The notes under the pieces: generated by a model
Database searches by the model: none
Told to the model about the DNA's origin: nothing
What the model saw: only the letters and a program-made list of their open reading frames with translations
Shown: one piece after another, positions 16,701 through 24,937 of the stretch
Numbering within the stretch: position 1 is the stretch's first letter
Layout: each line of letters opens with the position of its first letter
Origin: Flavobacteriaceae bacterium
GTDB lineage: Bacteria > Bacteroidota > Bacteroidia > Flavobacteriales > Flavobacteriaceae
DNA: 34,624 bases
Reading direction: 5' to 3'
Assembly: GCA_002694465.1 (NCBI GenBank)
Contig: NZMG01000051.1
Location: forward strand, 1-34,624
Made by a program: the position numbers and the translations under genes

Positions 16701-17342
16701 ATGCAATTTTCAGAATTCGAAAAACAGATAGTAAAGGTAAAAAATTTGGAACTTCCAGGGGAGGATTTTCATTTTAAGATGGCGCCTTTAGAACGATTAA
16801 AAGAAATGAAGGAGCGTGCTTTCCAAATGCAATCGGCAAAGAAAGCCGCTGTATTATGCCTTTTTTATCCCTCTATTGAAAATGAAACACGGTTTGCCTT
16901 AATCCTCAGGAAAACCTATAAAGGGGTGCATTCTGCTCAAATTGGTTTTCCAGGCGGAAAAGTGGAAGATATAGATACTTCACTTGAGGACACCGCTTTA
17001 CGCGAAACGGAAGAAGAAGTAGGAGTTCCTCAAAGTCATATTCAGGTTTTAAAACAACTTACCGAAGTATACATTCCACCTAGTAACTTTTTTGTGCATC
17101 CTTTTATGGGGATTACACTACAAACCCCCAACTTTGTACCACAAATTGAAGAAGTGGAAGCCTTGGTGGAAGTGCCTTTGTTAGAATTTTTGGATGACCG
17201 AGTAAAAATTACTCAAATCCTTTCTACCAGCTATGCAAAAAATATTGAGGTCCCCGCATTTAAATTGCAAGGGCAAGTGGTTTGGGGTGCTACCGCAATG
17301 ATGCTGAACGAAGTACGAGAAATACTACAAAAAATAGTCTAA
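16701..17342 (+). CDS. CoA-pyrophosphatase-type Nudix hydrolase
   Basis: A 213-residue Nudix hydrolase of the NudL/Nudt7 (CoA pyrophosphatase) group. The UPF0035 motif is present as LRKTYKGVHSAQIGFPGG (residues 69-86), followed by the Nudix helix ending RETEEEVGV (101-109). This group cleaves CoA or its derivatives to 4'-phosphopantetheine and 3',5'-ADP. The box departs from the strict GX5EX7 spacing at the glutamate, which is common in this subfamily. It is divergent from the cyclophilin gene with a two-base gap. It may be cotranscribed with the downstream acyltransferase, though that gene also has its own -7 element. Confidence 0.88.
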   Translation: MQFSEFEKQIVKVKNLELPGEDFHFKMAPLERLKEMKERAFQMQSAKKAAVLCLFYPSIENETRFALILRKTYKGVHSAQIGFPGGKVEDIDTSLEDTALRETEEEVGVPQSHIQVLKQLTEVYIPPSNFFVHPFMGITLQTPNFVPQIEEVEALVEVPLLEFLDDRVKITQILSTSYAKNIEVPAFKLQGQVVWGATAMMLNEVREILQKIV

Positions 17343-17356
17343 GCATGCTTTTTTAG

Positions 17357-17364
17357 TATCTTTG
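17357..17364 (+). promoter_or_regulatory. Candidate -7 element for the PlsC-like gene
   Basis: TATCTTTG, a perfect match to TAnnTTTG, 27 bases before the ATG at 17392. A TTG start at 17362 would fall inside the element, which favours the ATG. No TTG is present at the right distance upstream, so the call rests on the -7 motif alone. Confidence 0.5.
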
Positions 17365-17391
17365 CATTTCAAAAATTACGTTGAAAACTTT

Positions 17392-18222
17392 ATGGGGCTT
17401 TTCAAGAAAAATCCTTTTGGACATATACTTTTCCTTAAAAAATGGCTCATCCGTATTTTGGGTGCGCTTACACACAGACGCTTTAAAGGGTTTAATCAAT
17501 TACAAATTGAAGGAAGTGAAATTCTAAAAAAACTCCCTGATACCAACGTCCTTTTTGTGTCCAATCACCAAACCTATTTTGCCGATGTGGTGGCCATGTT
17601 CCACGTATTTAATGCCAGTTTAAGTGGTAGGGACGATAGTATTAAAAATATTGGGTATTTGTGGAACCCTAAACTCAACATCTATTTTGTGGCAGCTCGT
17701 GAAACCATGCAATCGGGTTTGTTGCCTAAAATTCTTGCCTATGCGGGATCTGTAAGTATCGATAGAACGTGGCGTGCACAGGGGAAGGATGTGAATAGGC
17801 AAGTGAAGATGAGCGATGTAAGTAATATTGAAAAGGCGCTAGATGATGGTTGGGTGATTACATTTCCACAAGGGACGACTACACCTTGGAAACCTATAAG
17901 GCGTGGTACCGCTTTTATTATAAAACAAAACAAACCTATAGTAGTGCCAATTGTTATCGACGGATTTAGACGCTCGTTCGATAAAAAAGGCATCCGAATT
18001 AAGAAACGTGGTATCCTTCAGTCTATGGAAATTAAAGAACCTTTGGATATTGATTACGAAAATGATTCTATGGAGGCCATCATAGAAAAGCTTGAATACG
18101 CAATTGAGCAACATCCATCCTTTTTAAAGGTAATTCCAGCCGATGAACTTCAGAAAGAAGAAGAGCTCAACAAAACCCGTCAATGGAAATACAAAAAGGA
18201 AAAAGAGAAATCAGATACCTAA
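17392..18222 (+). CDS. 1-acylglycerol-3-phosphate acyltransferase-like (PlsC family) enzyme
   Basis: A 276-residue acyltransferase that transfers acyl chains to lysophosphatidate or a related lipid at the inner membrane. The start is the ATG at 17392 (MGLFKKNPFG). The first motif reads NHQTYFAD: His59 and Asp65 are five residues apart, not the usual four (HX4D). The later motifs are FPQGT (158-162, where FPEGT is usual) and PIVVPIVIDGF (182-192). The C-terminal 60 residues are charged. These departures are consistent with a distinct PlsC clade, possibly acting on another lysolipid. The downstream gene is convergent. Confidence 0.82.
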   Translation: MGLFKKNPFGHILFLKKWLIRILGALTHRRFKGFNQLQIEGSEILKKLPDTNVLFVSNHQTYFADVVAMFHVFNASLSGRDDSIKNIGYLWNPKLNIYFVAARETMQSGLLPKILAYAGSVSIDRTWRAQGKDVNRQVKMSDVSNIEKALDDGWVITFPQGTTTPWKPIRRGTAFIIKQNKPIVVPIVIDGFRRSFDKKGIRIKKRGILQSMEIKEPLDIDYENDSMEAIIEKLEYAIEQHPSFLKVIPADELQKEEELNKTRQWKYKKEKEKSDT

Positions 18223-18240
18223 TTCTCCAATCTTCCATAT

Positions 18241-18873
18241 CTATACTTCAATCTTCTTTAATTCCTTATAGTTTCGTTTGAGTCTACGTAGCAGTAGTCC
18301 ATAAATAATCCAATAGAAAAGGATAAGAAAACCAATAATAATGATACCCCCAATAATATTGAGGCTAATAAATGTTTCTGCGGGTACTGCGGCAAAAAGT
18401 TCATCGCTCTCCAAAAGTTGATGGAGTTTTTCTTTATTGAAATAATAATACAGATTGGTAGCAAACATCAGTAGGGCTGCCATCCCGATATTGTAATACA
18501 CAAAGTAACGTACTGTTTTACGCGTATTCAGGATATTCTTCATTAATTTTTTAACCGAATTGGTCACCTGAATTTTCCGATGGTTTTTATAAAACAAATA
18601 GATAAACACAAAGACAACAGCATAGTTAATAATGTTTAAGGCCAAGAAAATTTCATTGAGCCCCATTCCTTCCTGAAACTTTTTACTCGATTCTGGAACA
18701 AAGAAATACAAGGTGGTCCACAGGACCATTTCGGCAATGCTTATGTAAAAAATCCATTTTACCATAGAGGAGGATTTTTTCAATAGCATAGGATAAATAT
18801 CCTTAGAGGTAAACTTAGGGAACTCCTGCTCTCTAGTCTGCCATTCTCTCTTTAAAATATCTAATTCGTCCAT
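18241..18873 (-). CDS. Hypothetical four-helix membrane protein after an ECF sigma factor
   Basis: A 210-residue protein starting MDELDILKREWQ. A short soluble N terminus of about 35 residues is followed by hydrophobic segments near 39-57, 77-96, 121-140 and 172-195, and a basic C-terminal tail. It begins four bases after the stop of the sigma factor gene, so the two are cotranscribed. That position and the soluble N terminus fit an anti-sigma-like or sensor partner, but no anti-sigma domain (ZAS, FecR) was recognised. The function is an inference from gene order. Confidence 0.7.
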   Translation of the reverse strand: MDELDILKREWQTREQEFPKFTSKDIYPMLLKKSSSMVKWIFYISIAEMVLWTTLYFFVPESSKKFQEGMGLNEIFLALNIINYAVVFVFIYLFYKNHRKIQVTNSVKKLMKNILNTRKTVRYFVYYNIGMAALLMFATNLYYYFNKEKLHQLLESDELFAAVPAETFISLNIIGGIIIIGFLILFYWIIYGLLLRRLKRNYKELKKIEV

Positions 18874-18877
18874 ACTT

Positions 18878-19372
18878 TTAGGGGTTAAGAATGGTTCTCA
18901 ACTTTTCTTTTATTCTATTCATTTTTACTCGGGCATTCACTTCAGAAATACCCAAAGTTTCTGCAATTTCTCTGTAATTTTTATTTTCGAGATATAGGAA
19001 CACAAGGGCTTTATCTATATCGCTCAACGTTTTTACAGCAGTGTACATTAATTTTAATTGTTCTTCAACCAAAGGGTCGTACTCTTCGGCAGTAATTTTA
19101 AAACTTACACCTTCAAAATCCTGCGTTTTCACACTGCGTTTGCTCTTTCTATACAGTGTTATTGCTGTATTTAAAGCCACTCGGTACATCCAGGTACTAA
19201 ACTTAGCCTCTCCGCGAAACTTAGGAAAAGCCTTCCATAATTGGATAGTTATTTCCTGAAACAAATCATTATGCGAATCTTTATCGTTGGTGTACAAACG
19301 ACAGATTTTATGCACAATGTTTTGGTTCTCTTCAAGCTGAGCAACAAAACTATGTTCGAGTTCTTCGGTCAA
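18878..19372 (-). CDS. ECF-type RNA polymerase sigma-70 factor
   Basis: A 164-residue ECF sigma factor. Sigma region 2 is at about residues 20-85 (the DLFQEITIQLWKAFPKF segment, then FSTWMYRVALNTAITLYRK). Sigma region 4 HTH is at about 112-160 (the ALVFLYLENKNYREIAETLGISE segment). The two are joined by a short linker. It should direct core polymerase to a small regulon in response to an envelope or cytosolic signal. A -7-like element and an inverted repeat lie just upstream (19402-19437). The membrane protein gene downstream probably controls its activity. Confidence 0.9.
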   Translation of the reverse strand: MTEELEHSFVAQLEENQNIVHKICRLYTNDKDSHNDLFQEITIQLWKAFPKFRGEAKFSTWMYRVALNTAITLYRKSKRSVKTQDFEGVSFKITAEEYDPLVEEQLKLMYTAVKTLSDIDKALVFLYLENKNYREIAETLGISEVNARVKMNRIKEKLRTILNP

Positions 19373-19401
19373 TGGTCTTTTGGTTAACTGTAGAGTTAGT
19401 A

Positions 19402-19437
19402 GTGTAACCAGATTAATTGTTACACCTTACAAATATA
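19402..19437 (-). promoter_or_regulatory. Promoter and inverted repeat upstream of the sigma factor gene
   Basis: Minus-strand TATATTTG (19437-19430) fits TAnnTTTG, placed directly after the stop of the upstream gene. Overlapping the predicted start point is a perfect 7-bp inverted repeat, GTGTAAC (19402-19408) and GTTACAC (19419-19425), ten bases apart. It could be an operator or a leader hairpin. Confidence 0.45.
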
Positions 19438-19438
19438 T

Positions 19439-19804
19439 TTATTGTTTAATGGTAACAGGGATGGGGCTTCCAGAGCTTACCCAGCTACCACCAATTTCAT
19501 CGATATTTACATCTAACTCGTCACTGGTGTCGATGCTTTTAATATTGACTTTCATCTCATCGTAGGTGTCAATACTTTTAACATTTACATTCAATTCGTC
19601 ATAAGTATTAATGTCAACAATACGCACATCGATGGTTTCCATATCACTAATAGGAACCAAGCGGTATTCATTGGAGGTGAGTCCTTCGGTAGGCGTATCG
19701 GTAGCATGAGCCTTCGGAATAATCTCAAACTCCTTTACCACATTAATAGTTAAACATACCGCGATAACGGTTAATACAATTTTGGTATACATATCGGTTT
19801 TCAT
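19439..19804 (-). CDS. Small repeat-containing hypothetical protein
   Basis: A 121-residue protein with an N-terminal hydrophobic segment (residues 8-24), consistent with a signal or a membrane anchor, then a short linker and a C-terminal region of 13-residue repeats (residues 64-102). The repeats are rich in Asp, Ile, Val and Asn (pattern IDTYDEMKVNIK) and look like stacked short beta strands. No enzyme motif is present. It is upstream of the sigma factor gene but probably has a separate promoter. Comparable repeats occur in other bacteria (recalled, not checked). The function is unknown. Confidence 0.65.
   Translation of the reverse strand: MKTDMYTKIVLTVIAVCLTINVVKEFEIIPKAHATDTPTEGLTSNEYRLVPISDMETIDVRIVDINTYDELNVNVKSIDTYDEMKVNIKSIDTSDELDVNIDEIGGSWVSSGSPIPVTIKQ
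19499..19615 (-). repeat. Three tandem 39-bp (13-codon) repeats inside the small protein gene
   Basis: Residues 64-76, 77-89 and 90-102 align as DINTYDELNVNVK, SIDTYDEMKVNIK and SIDTSDELDVNID. A fourth, decayed unit may precede them at residues 53-63. Confidence 0.85.
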
Positions 19805-19839
19805 AAGTGAAAGATTTAATGATTATTGAAAAAGTGGAA

Positions 19840-20931
19840 TCAATTTTCATTCCGAAAAGTGACCAACTTTACATCGTTTGTTTTTCCTTTCAAGGTGTGT
19901 TCTCCCAGCAAGTGATGGGTAATCTTTTTAGGCAAGGGTTGCACAATCTTCAAAAAGTCTTCCGATGCCAAAATAGGAAGCCCCAATTCGTTACACTTTG
20001 CCTGAATACGCGCAGCGGTATTGACCACATCGCCAGAAAAAACAATTTCTCGCTTTACATAGCCCACTTCTCCTACCATAGTTGGACCATAATGAAAGCC
20101 TGTTTTAAACGTGGGAACCGTGCCGTAGGCTGCTTCAAAATAAGGGGCTTTCTTTTCAATAAGTTGTAACATACGGTAGTAACAGCGCAAAGGCCGTTTG
20201 TTAAACGGTATTCTCTTCACCTTCCACGTCACCACAATTTCATCTCCTACATACTGATAGATTTCTCCTTTGGTTTCGGTAATAGCAGGGGATATGTAGT
20301 TAAAAAAGTCCTTCAGAAAATGAAAATAGCGTTCTTCGCCAAGCCTTTCAGCAATGGTGGTGGCATCATTAATATCGGTAAACATAAAGACCCTATTTTC
20401 CTTTTTAGGATGAAAATAGCGCCCAATTAAATAATCGGGAAACACCCCAGGACCAAATTTTTCTCCCACCAACAGAAAAATAAGCGTCATCACCACAATG
20501 GCTAACCAGATAAGATAATTTTTTATAAAAATAGCTTCCGTAAAGAAATAAGGAAGGTCGTTAAAAACCTTTTCGTCCCACATAGGCATGGCGTGTTCTA
20601 AACTCGCCAAATACAAACCTCCAAAAGCCCCAATAAAGACCGCTACAACCGAATAGGCAATTATGATAAAACTAAGTGCCACCCAAAATTTGTACTTCCG
20701 TAACCAATATTCCATCAGGTTGACGGTAAAAACACCTCCAATAAACCCCGCAATGAGGGCGACCAATAAATAGGCTATAAAAGCCCCTTGAAAGTCATAA
20801 TCTGCAGGTAGGGCGTGGTTGGTAAGTAGGGTGAAATAATCGTATAGAAAAATAGCAACCGCCAGACACACCCAAACCACCAAAATGGTAAAGGCTCTAC
20901 GGAAGTAGAAATAGAAGCGGGCTAAATTCAT
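19840..20931 (-). CDS. Membrane-bound class III adenylate/guanylate cyclase
   Basis: A 363-residue protein. Four membrane segments lie at about residues 14-34, 48-70, 84-110 and 137-157, followed by the catalytic domain from about residue 178. The metal-binding aspartates are visible: Asp186 in FTDIN and Asp230 in YVGDE. The transition-state pair is Asn304 and Arg308 in VVNTAARIQ. These suggest an active class III cyclase, making cAMP or cGMP; the substrate cannot be told from sequence by eye. The membrane domain has no named sensor. The gene starts six bases after the DUF1801/YdeI gene and is probably cotranscribed. Confidence 0.9.
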   Translation of the reverse strand: MNLARFYFYFRRAFTILVVWVCLAVAIFLYDYFTLLTNHALPADYDFQGAFIAYLLVALIAGFIGGVFTVNLMEYWLRKYKFWVALSFIIIAYSVVAVFIGAFGGLYLASLEHAMPMWDEKVFNDLPYFFTEAIFIKNYLIWLAIVVMTLIFLLVGEKFGPGVFPDYLIGRYFHPKKENRVFMFTDINDATTIAERLGEERYFHFLKDFFNYISPAITETKGEIYQYVGDEIVVTWKVKRIPFNKRPLRCYYRMLQLIEKKAPYFEAAYGTVPTFKTGFHYGPTMVGEVGYVKREIVFSGDVVNTAARIQAKCNELGLPILASEDFLKIVQPLPKKITHHLLGEHTLKGKTNDVKLVTFRNEN

Positions 20932-20937
20932 AGCGAG

Positions 20938-21534
20938 TTAACAATTTTTGTACTTGTCATTAAGTCCAACACCTTGCTGAATCATAGGAATAATTTTATC
21001 CAATCGTTTAGCTTTGGTAGCTTCTTGTTTGGCAGTGGCAATGTAGTCTGCGTATTCGCGTTGTTTTCCAGGGGTTAATTTTTTAAACGCTTCATGAAAG
21101 CTAGCATCCTTTTTAAATGCGTCCTTTAAATAAGGGGGAATGCTTACACCCACTCTTCGCTCTATTTTCACTTCTTTTCCAGCAAGGCAGTTTTCAATAG
21201 CCTCCTGGATATAATCCAAGACCAATTCCTCTGGAATCTCCTCATCGCGTTCAAATCGCCATTGCCGCATGGCTTTGGTTTTACCCTCTTGGGCATTCAA
21301 TAGTTTTTTTTGTAAATCTTTTAAAAATACCCCTTGATGAAACCAAAGGGCATAATGATTTTTAAATCCCACAAAGCCAGCGACTAACTTTCCGTTTAAC
21401 GTATAGGTAGGGCTTCCCCATTTAATTTCTTCTAGTAATTCTGTTTTCTGAAATATAGCACGGAGGGTTTCAAGCTCCGTTTTCCATTGTGCTTGCTTAG
21501 CTATAAATGCATCGACCGTTTTAGTGGAAGCCAT
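20938..21534 (-). CDS. DUF1801/YdeI-like protein
   Basis: A 198-residue cytosolic protein in two parts. Residues 1-105 match DUF1801 (motif EEIKWGSPTYTLNGK at residues 34-48; then a GFVGFKNHYALWFHQG stretch). Residues 125-195 match the YdeI/OmdA-like C-terminal domain (VSIPPYLKDAF, then FKKLTPGKQREYADYIATAKQEATKAKRLDKIIPMIQQG). YdeI proteins are described as OmpD-associated and linked to polymyxin stress in enterobacteria; the role here is unknown. It lies six bases before the cyclase gene and four after the DUF1028 gene. Confidence 0.85.
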   Translation of the reverse strand: MASTKTVDAFIAKQAQWKTELETLRAIFQKTELLEEIKWGSPTYTLNGKLVAGFVGFKNHYALWFHQGVFLKDLQKKLLNAQEGKTKAMRQWRFERDEEIPEELVLDYIQEAIENCLAGKEVKIERRVGVSIPPYLKDAFKKDASFHEAFKKLTPGKQREYADYIATAKQEATKAKRLDKIIPMIQQGVGLNDKYKNC

Positions 21535-21538
21535 GGTA

Positions 21539-22531
21539 TTATTTTTTTATAAATTTTAAACTGGTAGTACCTTCGGCTGCGCGAAGTTTGATAAAATAAA
21601 TTCCTCCTTGCAAAGCGGAAACATCTATACTTTCTGAAAATGGCGTGCTAGACATCACAAGCTTTCCGTTCACATCCATAATTTGATAACTGGTAATAGT
21701 CACCGAAGGGTCTTTTCTTATATGAAGTGTATCCAAAACTGGGTTAGGAAATACCGAAACCTGATCTTGTAATTCTTCTCCTGCTACCGAAAGAAAATCA
21801 TCATATAACCCTTGCAATATATCAATGGGTTCTATCCCCGAGGCCTGCTGCCCCACATTTAACCGAATATAAGGATCTGCAGGATCGTCTTCTGGACGAT
21901 ATACCAGTAAATAAGCAGTGGTGGAGGAGGTACCCGCAGACAAACAGCGAGAATCGGCACCAGCAAAGTTAGCACCTTGCATCGCCGCCATCAATTTGTC
22001 GGCAAGGGTACCTGTGGTGTTGTTAAAATTGGCTTCCATATTGTCAATGACACTTACATCCAGTAAAATATTTCCTTGAATGCTAAACGTGGCTCCTTGG
22101 CGGTCTTCCTTATAATCATCGGTAGAGGTACCAGAAAATCCTGCGGTACGTGGATCGCCATTTTCATCGAAATCGGCAATACCGTATTGTCTATATTCAG
22201 GATTAAAATTTTGTGAGTTACACGCATCGTTATTGTAGAGCCAATCGATTATTTCTTGCGGACTTGAGCCGCCTTCCATTTGGGTAATGGCGTTATTCAA
22301 ATTCACATTAGGGATACACACGTAGGCTTGCGAATTAACACCCCCACGCCCAGGAATGATTTTGGTAATGATGTCAATAATCCCACCGCTTCCCACACCG
22401 GTCACACAGGAAGCTCCTGCAGAGCCTATTTCTCCTGTAGTGGGATCTACGGCAATAATAGAAAAGGTGTCTTGGGCTTGAAGCTGAAAACTTAAAGCAA
22501 CAAGGGCAATAAAGGAGTATAGTTTTTTCAT
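21539..22531 (-). CDS. Secreted DUF1028 protein with T9SS C-terminal sorting domain
   Basis: A 330-residue exported protein. Signal peptide: residues 1-19 (MKKLYSFIALVALSFQLQAQ, cleavage before QD). The DUF1028 domain (about 20-235) starts FSIIAVDPTTGEIGSAGASC, characteristic of this Ntn-hydrolase-like family, and has GRGGVNSQAY and LADKLMAAMQGA motifs. The final 75 residues (VSVFPNPVLDTLHIR, later GKLVMSS and GGIYFIKL, ending in KFIKK) are a type A T9SS sorting domain, so the mature protein is carried across the outer membrane and released or anchored. The substrate is unknown. A probable promoter is at 22549-22576. Confidence 0.92.
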   Translation of the reverse strand: MKKLYSFIALVALSFQLQAQDTFSIIAVDPTTGEIGSAGASCVTGVGSGGIIDIITKIIPGRGGVNSQAYVCIPNVNLNNAITQMEGGSSPQEIIDWLYNNDACNSQNFNPEYRQYGIADFDENGDPRTAGFSGTSTDDYKEDRQGATFSIQGNILLDVSVIDNMEANFNNTTGTLADKLMAAMQGANFAGADSRCLSAGTSSTTAYLLVYRPEDDPADPYIRLNVGQQASGIEPIDILQGLYDDFLSVAGEELQDQVSVFPNPVLDTLHIRKDPSVTITSYQIMDVNGKLVMSSTPFSESIDVSALQGGIYFIKLRAAEGTTSLKFIKK

Positions 22532-22548
22532 TTGAATTATTGTTTCGA

Positions 22549-22576
22549 TAAAGATACCATTTTTTGTTTTTCACAA
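22549..22576 (-). promoter_or_regulatory. Candidate promoter of the DUF1028 gene
   Basis: On the minus strand, TTG (22576-22574), 17 bases, then TATCTTTA (22556-22549), one base off the TAnnTTTG -7 motif. Spacing agrees with the flavobacterial TTG-N17-23-TAnnTTTG pattern. It lies 17 bases before the start codon. Confidence 0.45.
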
Positions 22577-22669
22577 TTCAGAAAGGAAAAATAACAATTC
22601 GGTACTTTTACTTTTTCAAACCAACCTAATGATTGCACTTTTGAACCATCAAACACAATCAATCAAAAA

Positions 22670-24832
22670 ATGAACATTTTTAAAGCATCTTTACTTTTCC
22701 TTTTTACTTTCTTTTCCTTAGTTGGTTTTGCACAAACTCAAATTTCAGGAACCATCACTCAGAAAAACGGAACCCCCATTGTAGGAGCCAATATCTATTT
22801 GGAAGGCACGTACGACGGTGCCTCCAGCGACGACCAAGGAAGGTTTTCCTTTACCACCGACGAAACAGGCATCCAAACCCTTGTAGCCTCCTTTGTGTCC
22901 TTCGAGCCCATGTATATGGCGGCGGATGTCTCCCAAATGAAAGACCTCAAGTTGGTCCTAAAAGAAGATGTCAATTCCTTAGACACCGTAGTCATCTCGG
23001 CTGGAAGCTTTCAAGCAGGGGACAACAGCAAAGTAAGTGTGTTAAAACCCTTAGATGTGGTTACCACCGCTAGTGCCTTGGGTGATTTTGTGGGTGCCCT
23101 ACAAACGCTACCCGGAACCACCACCGTAGCTGAGGACGGCCGACTCTTCGTTCGTGGGGGGGATGCTGGGGAAACGCAAATCTTTATCGATGGGATTCGG
23201 GTGTTTACCCCCTATACCCCCACCACCAATAACATTCCCACACGCGGTCGGTACAGTCCCTTTTTGTTCGACGGAATTACCTTCTCCACAGGAGGGTATT
23301 CTGCAGAGTACGGACAAGCCCTCTCTTCGGTACTGCTATTAAACACTATCGACGAGCCCGAACAAGAAAAGACAGACATTGGTATTATGTCCGTAGGTGG
23401 TACGCTGGGGAATACCCAAAAATGGGAAAACAGCTCCCTTAGTTTTAATGCTTCGTATATCAATTTAGCACCCTACTTGGCGGTATTTAAAGACCGAAAC
23501 GATTGGGAGAAACCTTTTGAAGCATTTGGAGGGGAAAGTGTGTTTCGCCAAAAACTGGGTAAGGGATTGCTAAAATGGTACACTGCTTTCGATGCGACCA
23601 ATTTTGAACTCACCCAAGAAGATATCAACCTACCAGACGGACTTCATTTTAAACTAAAAAACAACAACCTCTATACCAACGCCAGTTACAGCACCGATTT
23701 AGGCAACCGTTGGGACATCGAAACGGGCGGAAGCTTAACCCGTGCCAATAACCAAATAGGGATTGAAGACAATGATATTGACAATGTGGAACTCTCGGCC
23801 CACCTAAAACTAAAACTGAGAAAGAAGTTTAGCAACCAATTTAAATTGTATATGGGTGCCGAACAGTTTTTTACCGACTTTACCGAAGACTTCCAAAATC
23901 CAAGCGTACCGAAAATTACCTATGGCTATACCAACAACATCACGGCAGCCTATGCCGAAGCCGATTATATCTTTTCAAAAAAGTTGGCTGCCAAAGTAGG
24001 GGTGCGAGGGGAGTACAGCGGACTTTTTAACCAGTTTACCCTATCCCCACGAGCCTCGATTGCCTATAAAGCTTCTAAGCACGGGCAGTTTTCCTTGGCG
24101 TATGGTGACTTTTACCAAAACCCATTAAGCGATGTGCTTAAGTTTACTAATAATCTGGAAGCCCAAAAGACACAGCACTATATTCTTAACTACCAATACT
24201 CGCATAAGGACCGTATTTTTAGAGCCGAAGCCTACCACAAGGCCTATACCAACCTAGTAACCTACGATACCAACTTTGCCGACTTTAGCAGCACCTACAC
24301 TAACGATGGCGATGGTTATGCCCAGGGGATCGATATCTTTTGGCGTGATAACCAAAGCATAAAAAATGTAGATTATTGGGTGAGCTACTCCTATCTTGAT
24401 AGCGAACGCAAGTACCAAAACTATCCCACCAAAGCCACACCGCCCTTTGCCAACGACCACAACCTCTCGGTAGTGGGGAAATACTGGATAGGCGACTGGA
24501 AAAGCCAGGTGGGCTTTAGCTACCAATTTGCGAGTGGTCGTAGCTACACCAATCCCAACGAGGTTGGGTTTTTACAAGAACAAACCAAAGCCTATAACAG
24601 TGTAAGTCTTAACTGGGCGTATTTACTCTCCCCACAAAAGATTTTATACTTCTCGGTAAACAATGTACTAGGCACCAAAAACATTAACGGCTACCAATAC
24701 GCTGATGCACCCAATGCCAACGGTACTTTTGACCGTAGAACCTTACGTCCCGCCGCAGACCAGTTCTTTTTTGTAGGCTTCTTTTGGACGATTAGTGAGG
24801 ACGGCAAGGACAACCAGTTGGATAATTTATAA
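22670..24832 (+). CDS. TonB-dependent outer-membrane receptor
   Basis: A 720-residue TonB-dependent receptor. Signal peptide residues 1-22 (ending GFAQ). A carboxypeptidase-regulatory-like domain covers about 24-105 (ISGTITQKNGTPIVGANIYLEG). The plug starts at about 112 with a VVISAG TonB-box-like region and has LPGTTTVAEDGRLFVRGGDAGETQIFIDG, then the barrel to the C terminus. It is short for the family but has no gap. The substrate is not identifiable: no SusD partner gene is adjacent, so it is not a typical polysaccharide-utilisation pair. Its third codon positions look more C-rich than those of its neighbours. The 3' end is duplicated by an adjacent repeat insertion (see 24817-24887). Confidence 0.92.
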   Translation: MNIFKASLLFLFTFFSLVGFAQTQISGTITQKNGTPIVGANIYLEGTYDGASSDDQGRFSFTTDETGIQTLVASFVSFEPMYMAADVSQMKDLKLVLKEDVNSLDTVVISAGSFQAGDNSKVSVLKPLDVVTTASALGDFVGALQTLPGTTTVAEDGRLFVRGGDAGETQIFIDGIRVFTPYTPTTNNIPTRGRYSPFLFDGITFSTGGYSAEYGQALSSVLLLNTIDEPEQEKTDIGIMSVGGTLGNTQKWENSSLSFNASYINLAPYLAVFKDRNDWEKPFEAFGGESVFRQKLGKGLLKWYTAFDATNFELTQEDINLPDGLHFKLKNNNLYTNASYSTDLGNRWDIETGGSLTRANNQIGIEDNDIDNVELSAHLKLKLRKKFSNQFKLYMGAEQFFTDFTEDFQNPSVPKITYGYTNNITAAYAEADYIFSKKLAAKVGVRGEYSGLFNQFTLSPRASIAYKASKHGQFSLAYGDFYQNPLSDVLKFTNNLEAQKTQHYILNYQYSHKDRIFRAEAYHKAYTNLVTYDTNFADFSSTYTNDGDGYAQGIDIFWRDNQSIKNVDYWVSYSYLDSERKYQNYPTKATPPFANDHNLSVVGKYWIGDWKSQVGFSYQFASGRSYTNPNEVGFLQEQTKAYNSVSLNWAYLLSPQKILYFSVNNVLGTKNINGYQYADAPNANGTFDRRTLRPAADQFFFVGFFWTISEDGKDNQLDNL

Positions 24833-24887
24833 ACACTGTCACACTGAGCCTGTCGAAGTGCTTTCAAGATCGTTGGATAATTTGTAA
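24817..24887. repeat. 16-bp direct repeat flanking a 39-bp dispersed repeat at the receptor gene 3' end
   Basis: The last receptor codons and stop (24817-24832, GTTGGATAATTTATAA) recur with one change at 24872-24887. Between them lies a 39-base segment beginning ACACTGTCACACTGAG and containing the dispersed flavobacterial core GAGCCTGTCGAAGTG. The structure resembles a target-site duplication left by insertion of a small repeat element. Confidence 0.75.
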
Positions 24888-24937
24888 CGCATTCTTTTTT
24901 GTGAAACCTAATTTAGTCTATTTTACATAATACTTGA

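Noticed and set aside
23212..23463. Minus-strand ORFs within the receptor gene
   Set aside because: They mirror the C-rich coding frame and lack start-site and domain evidence.
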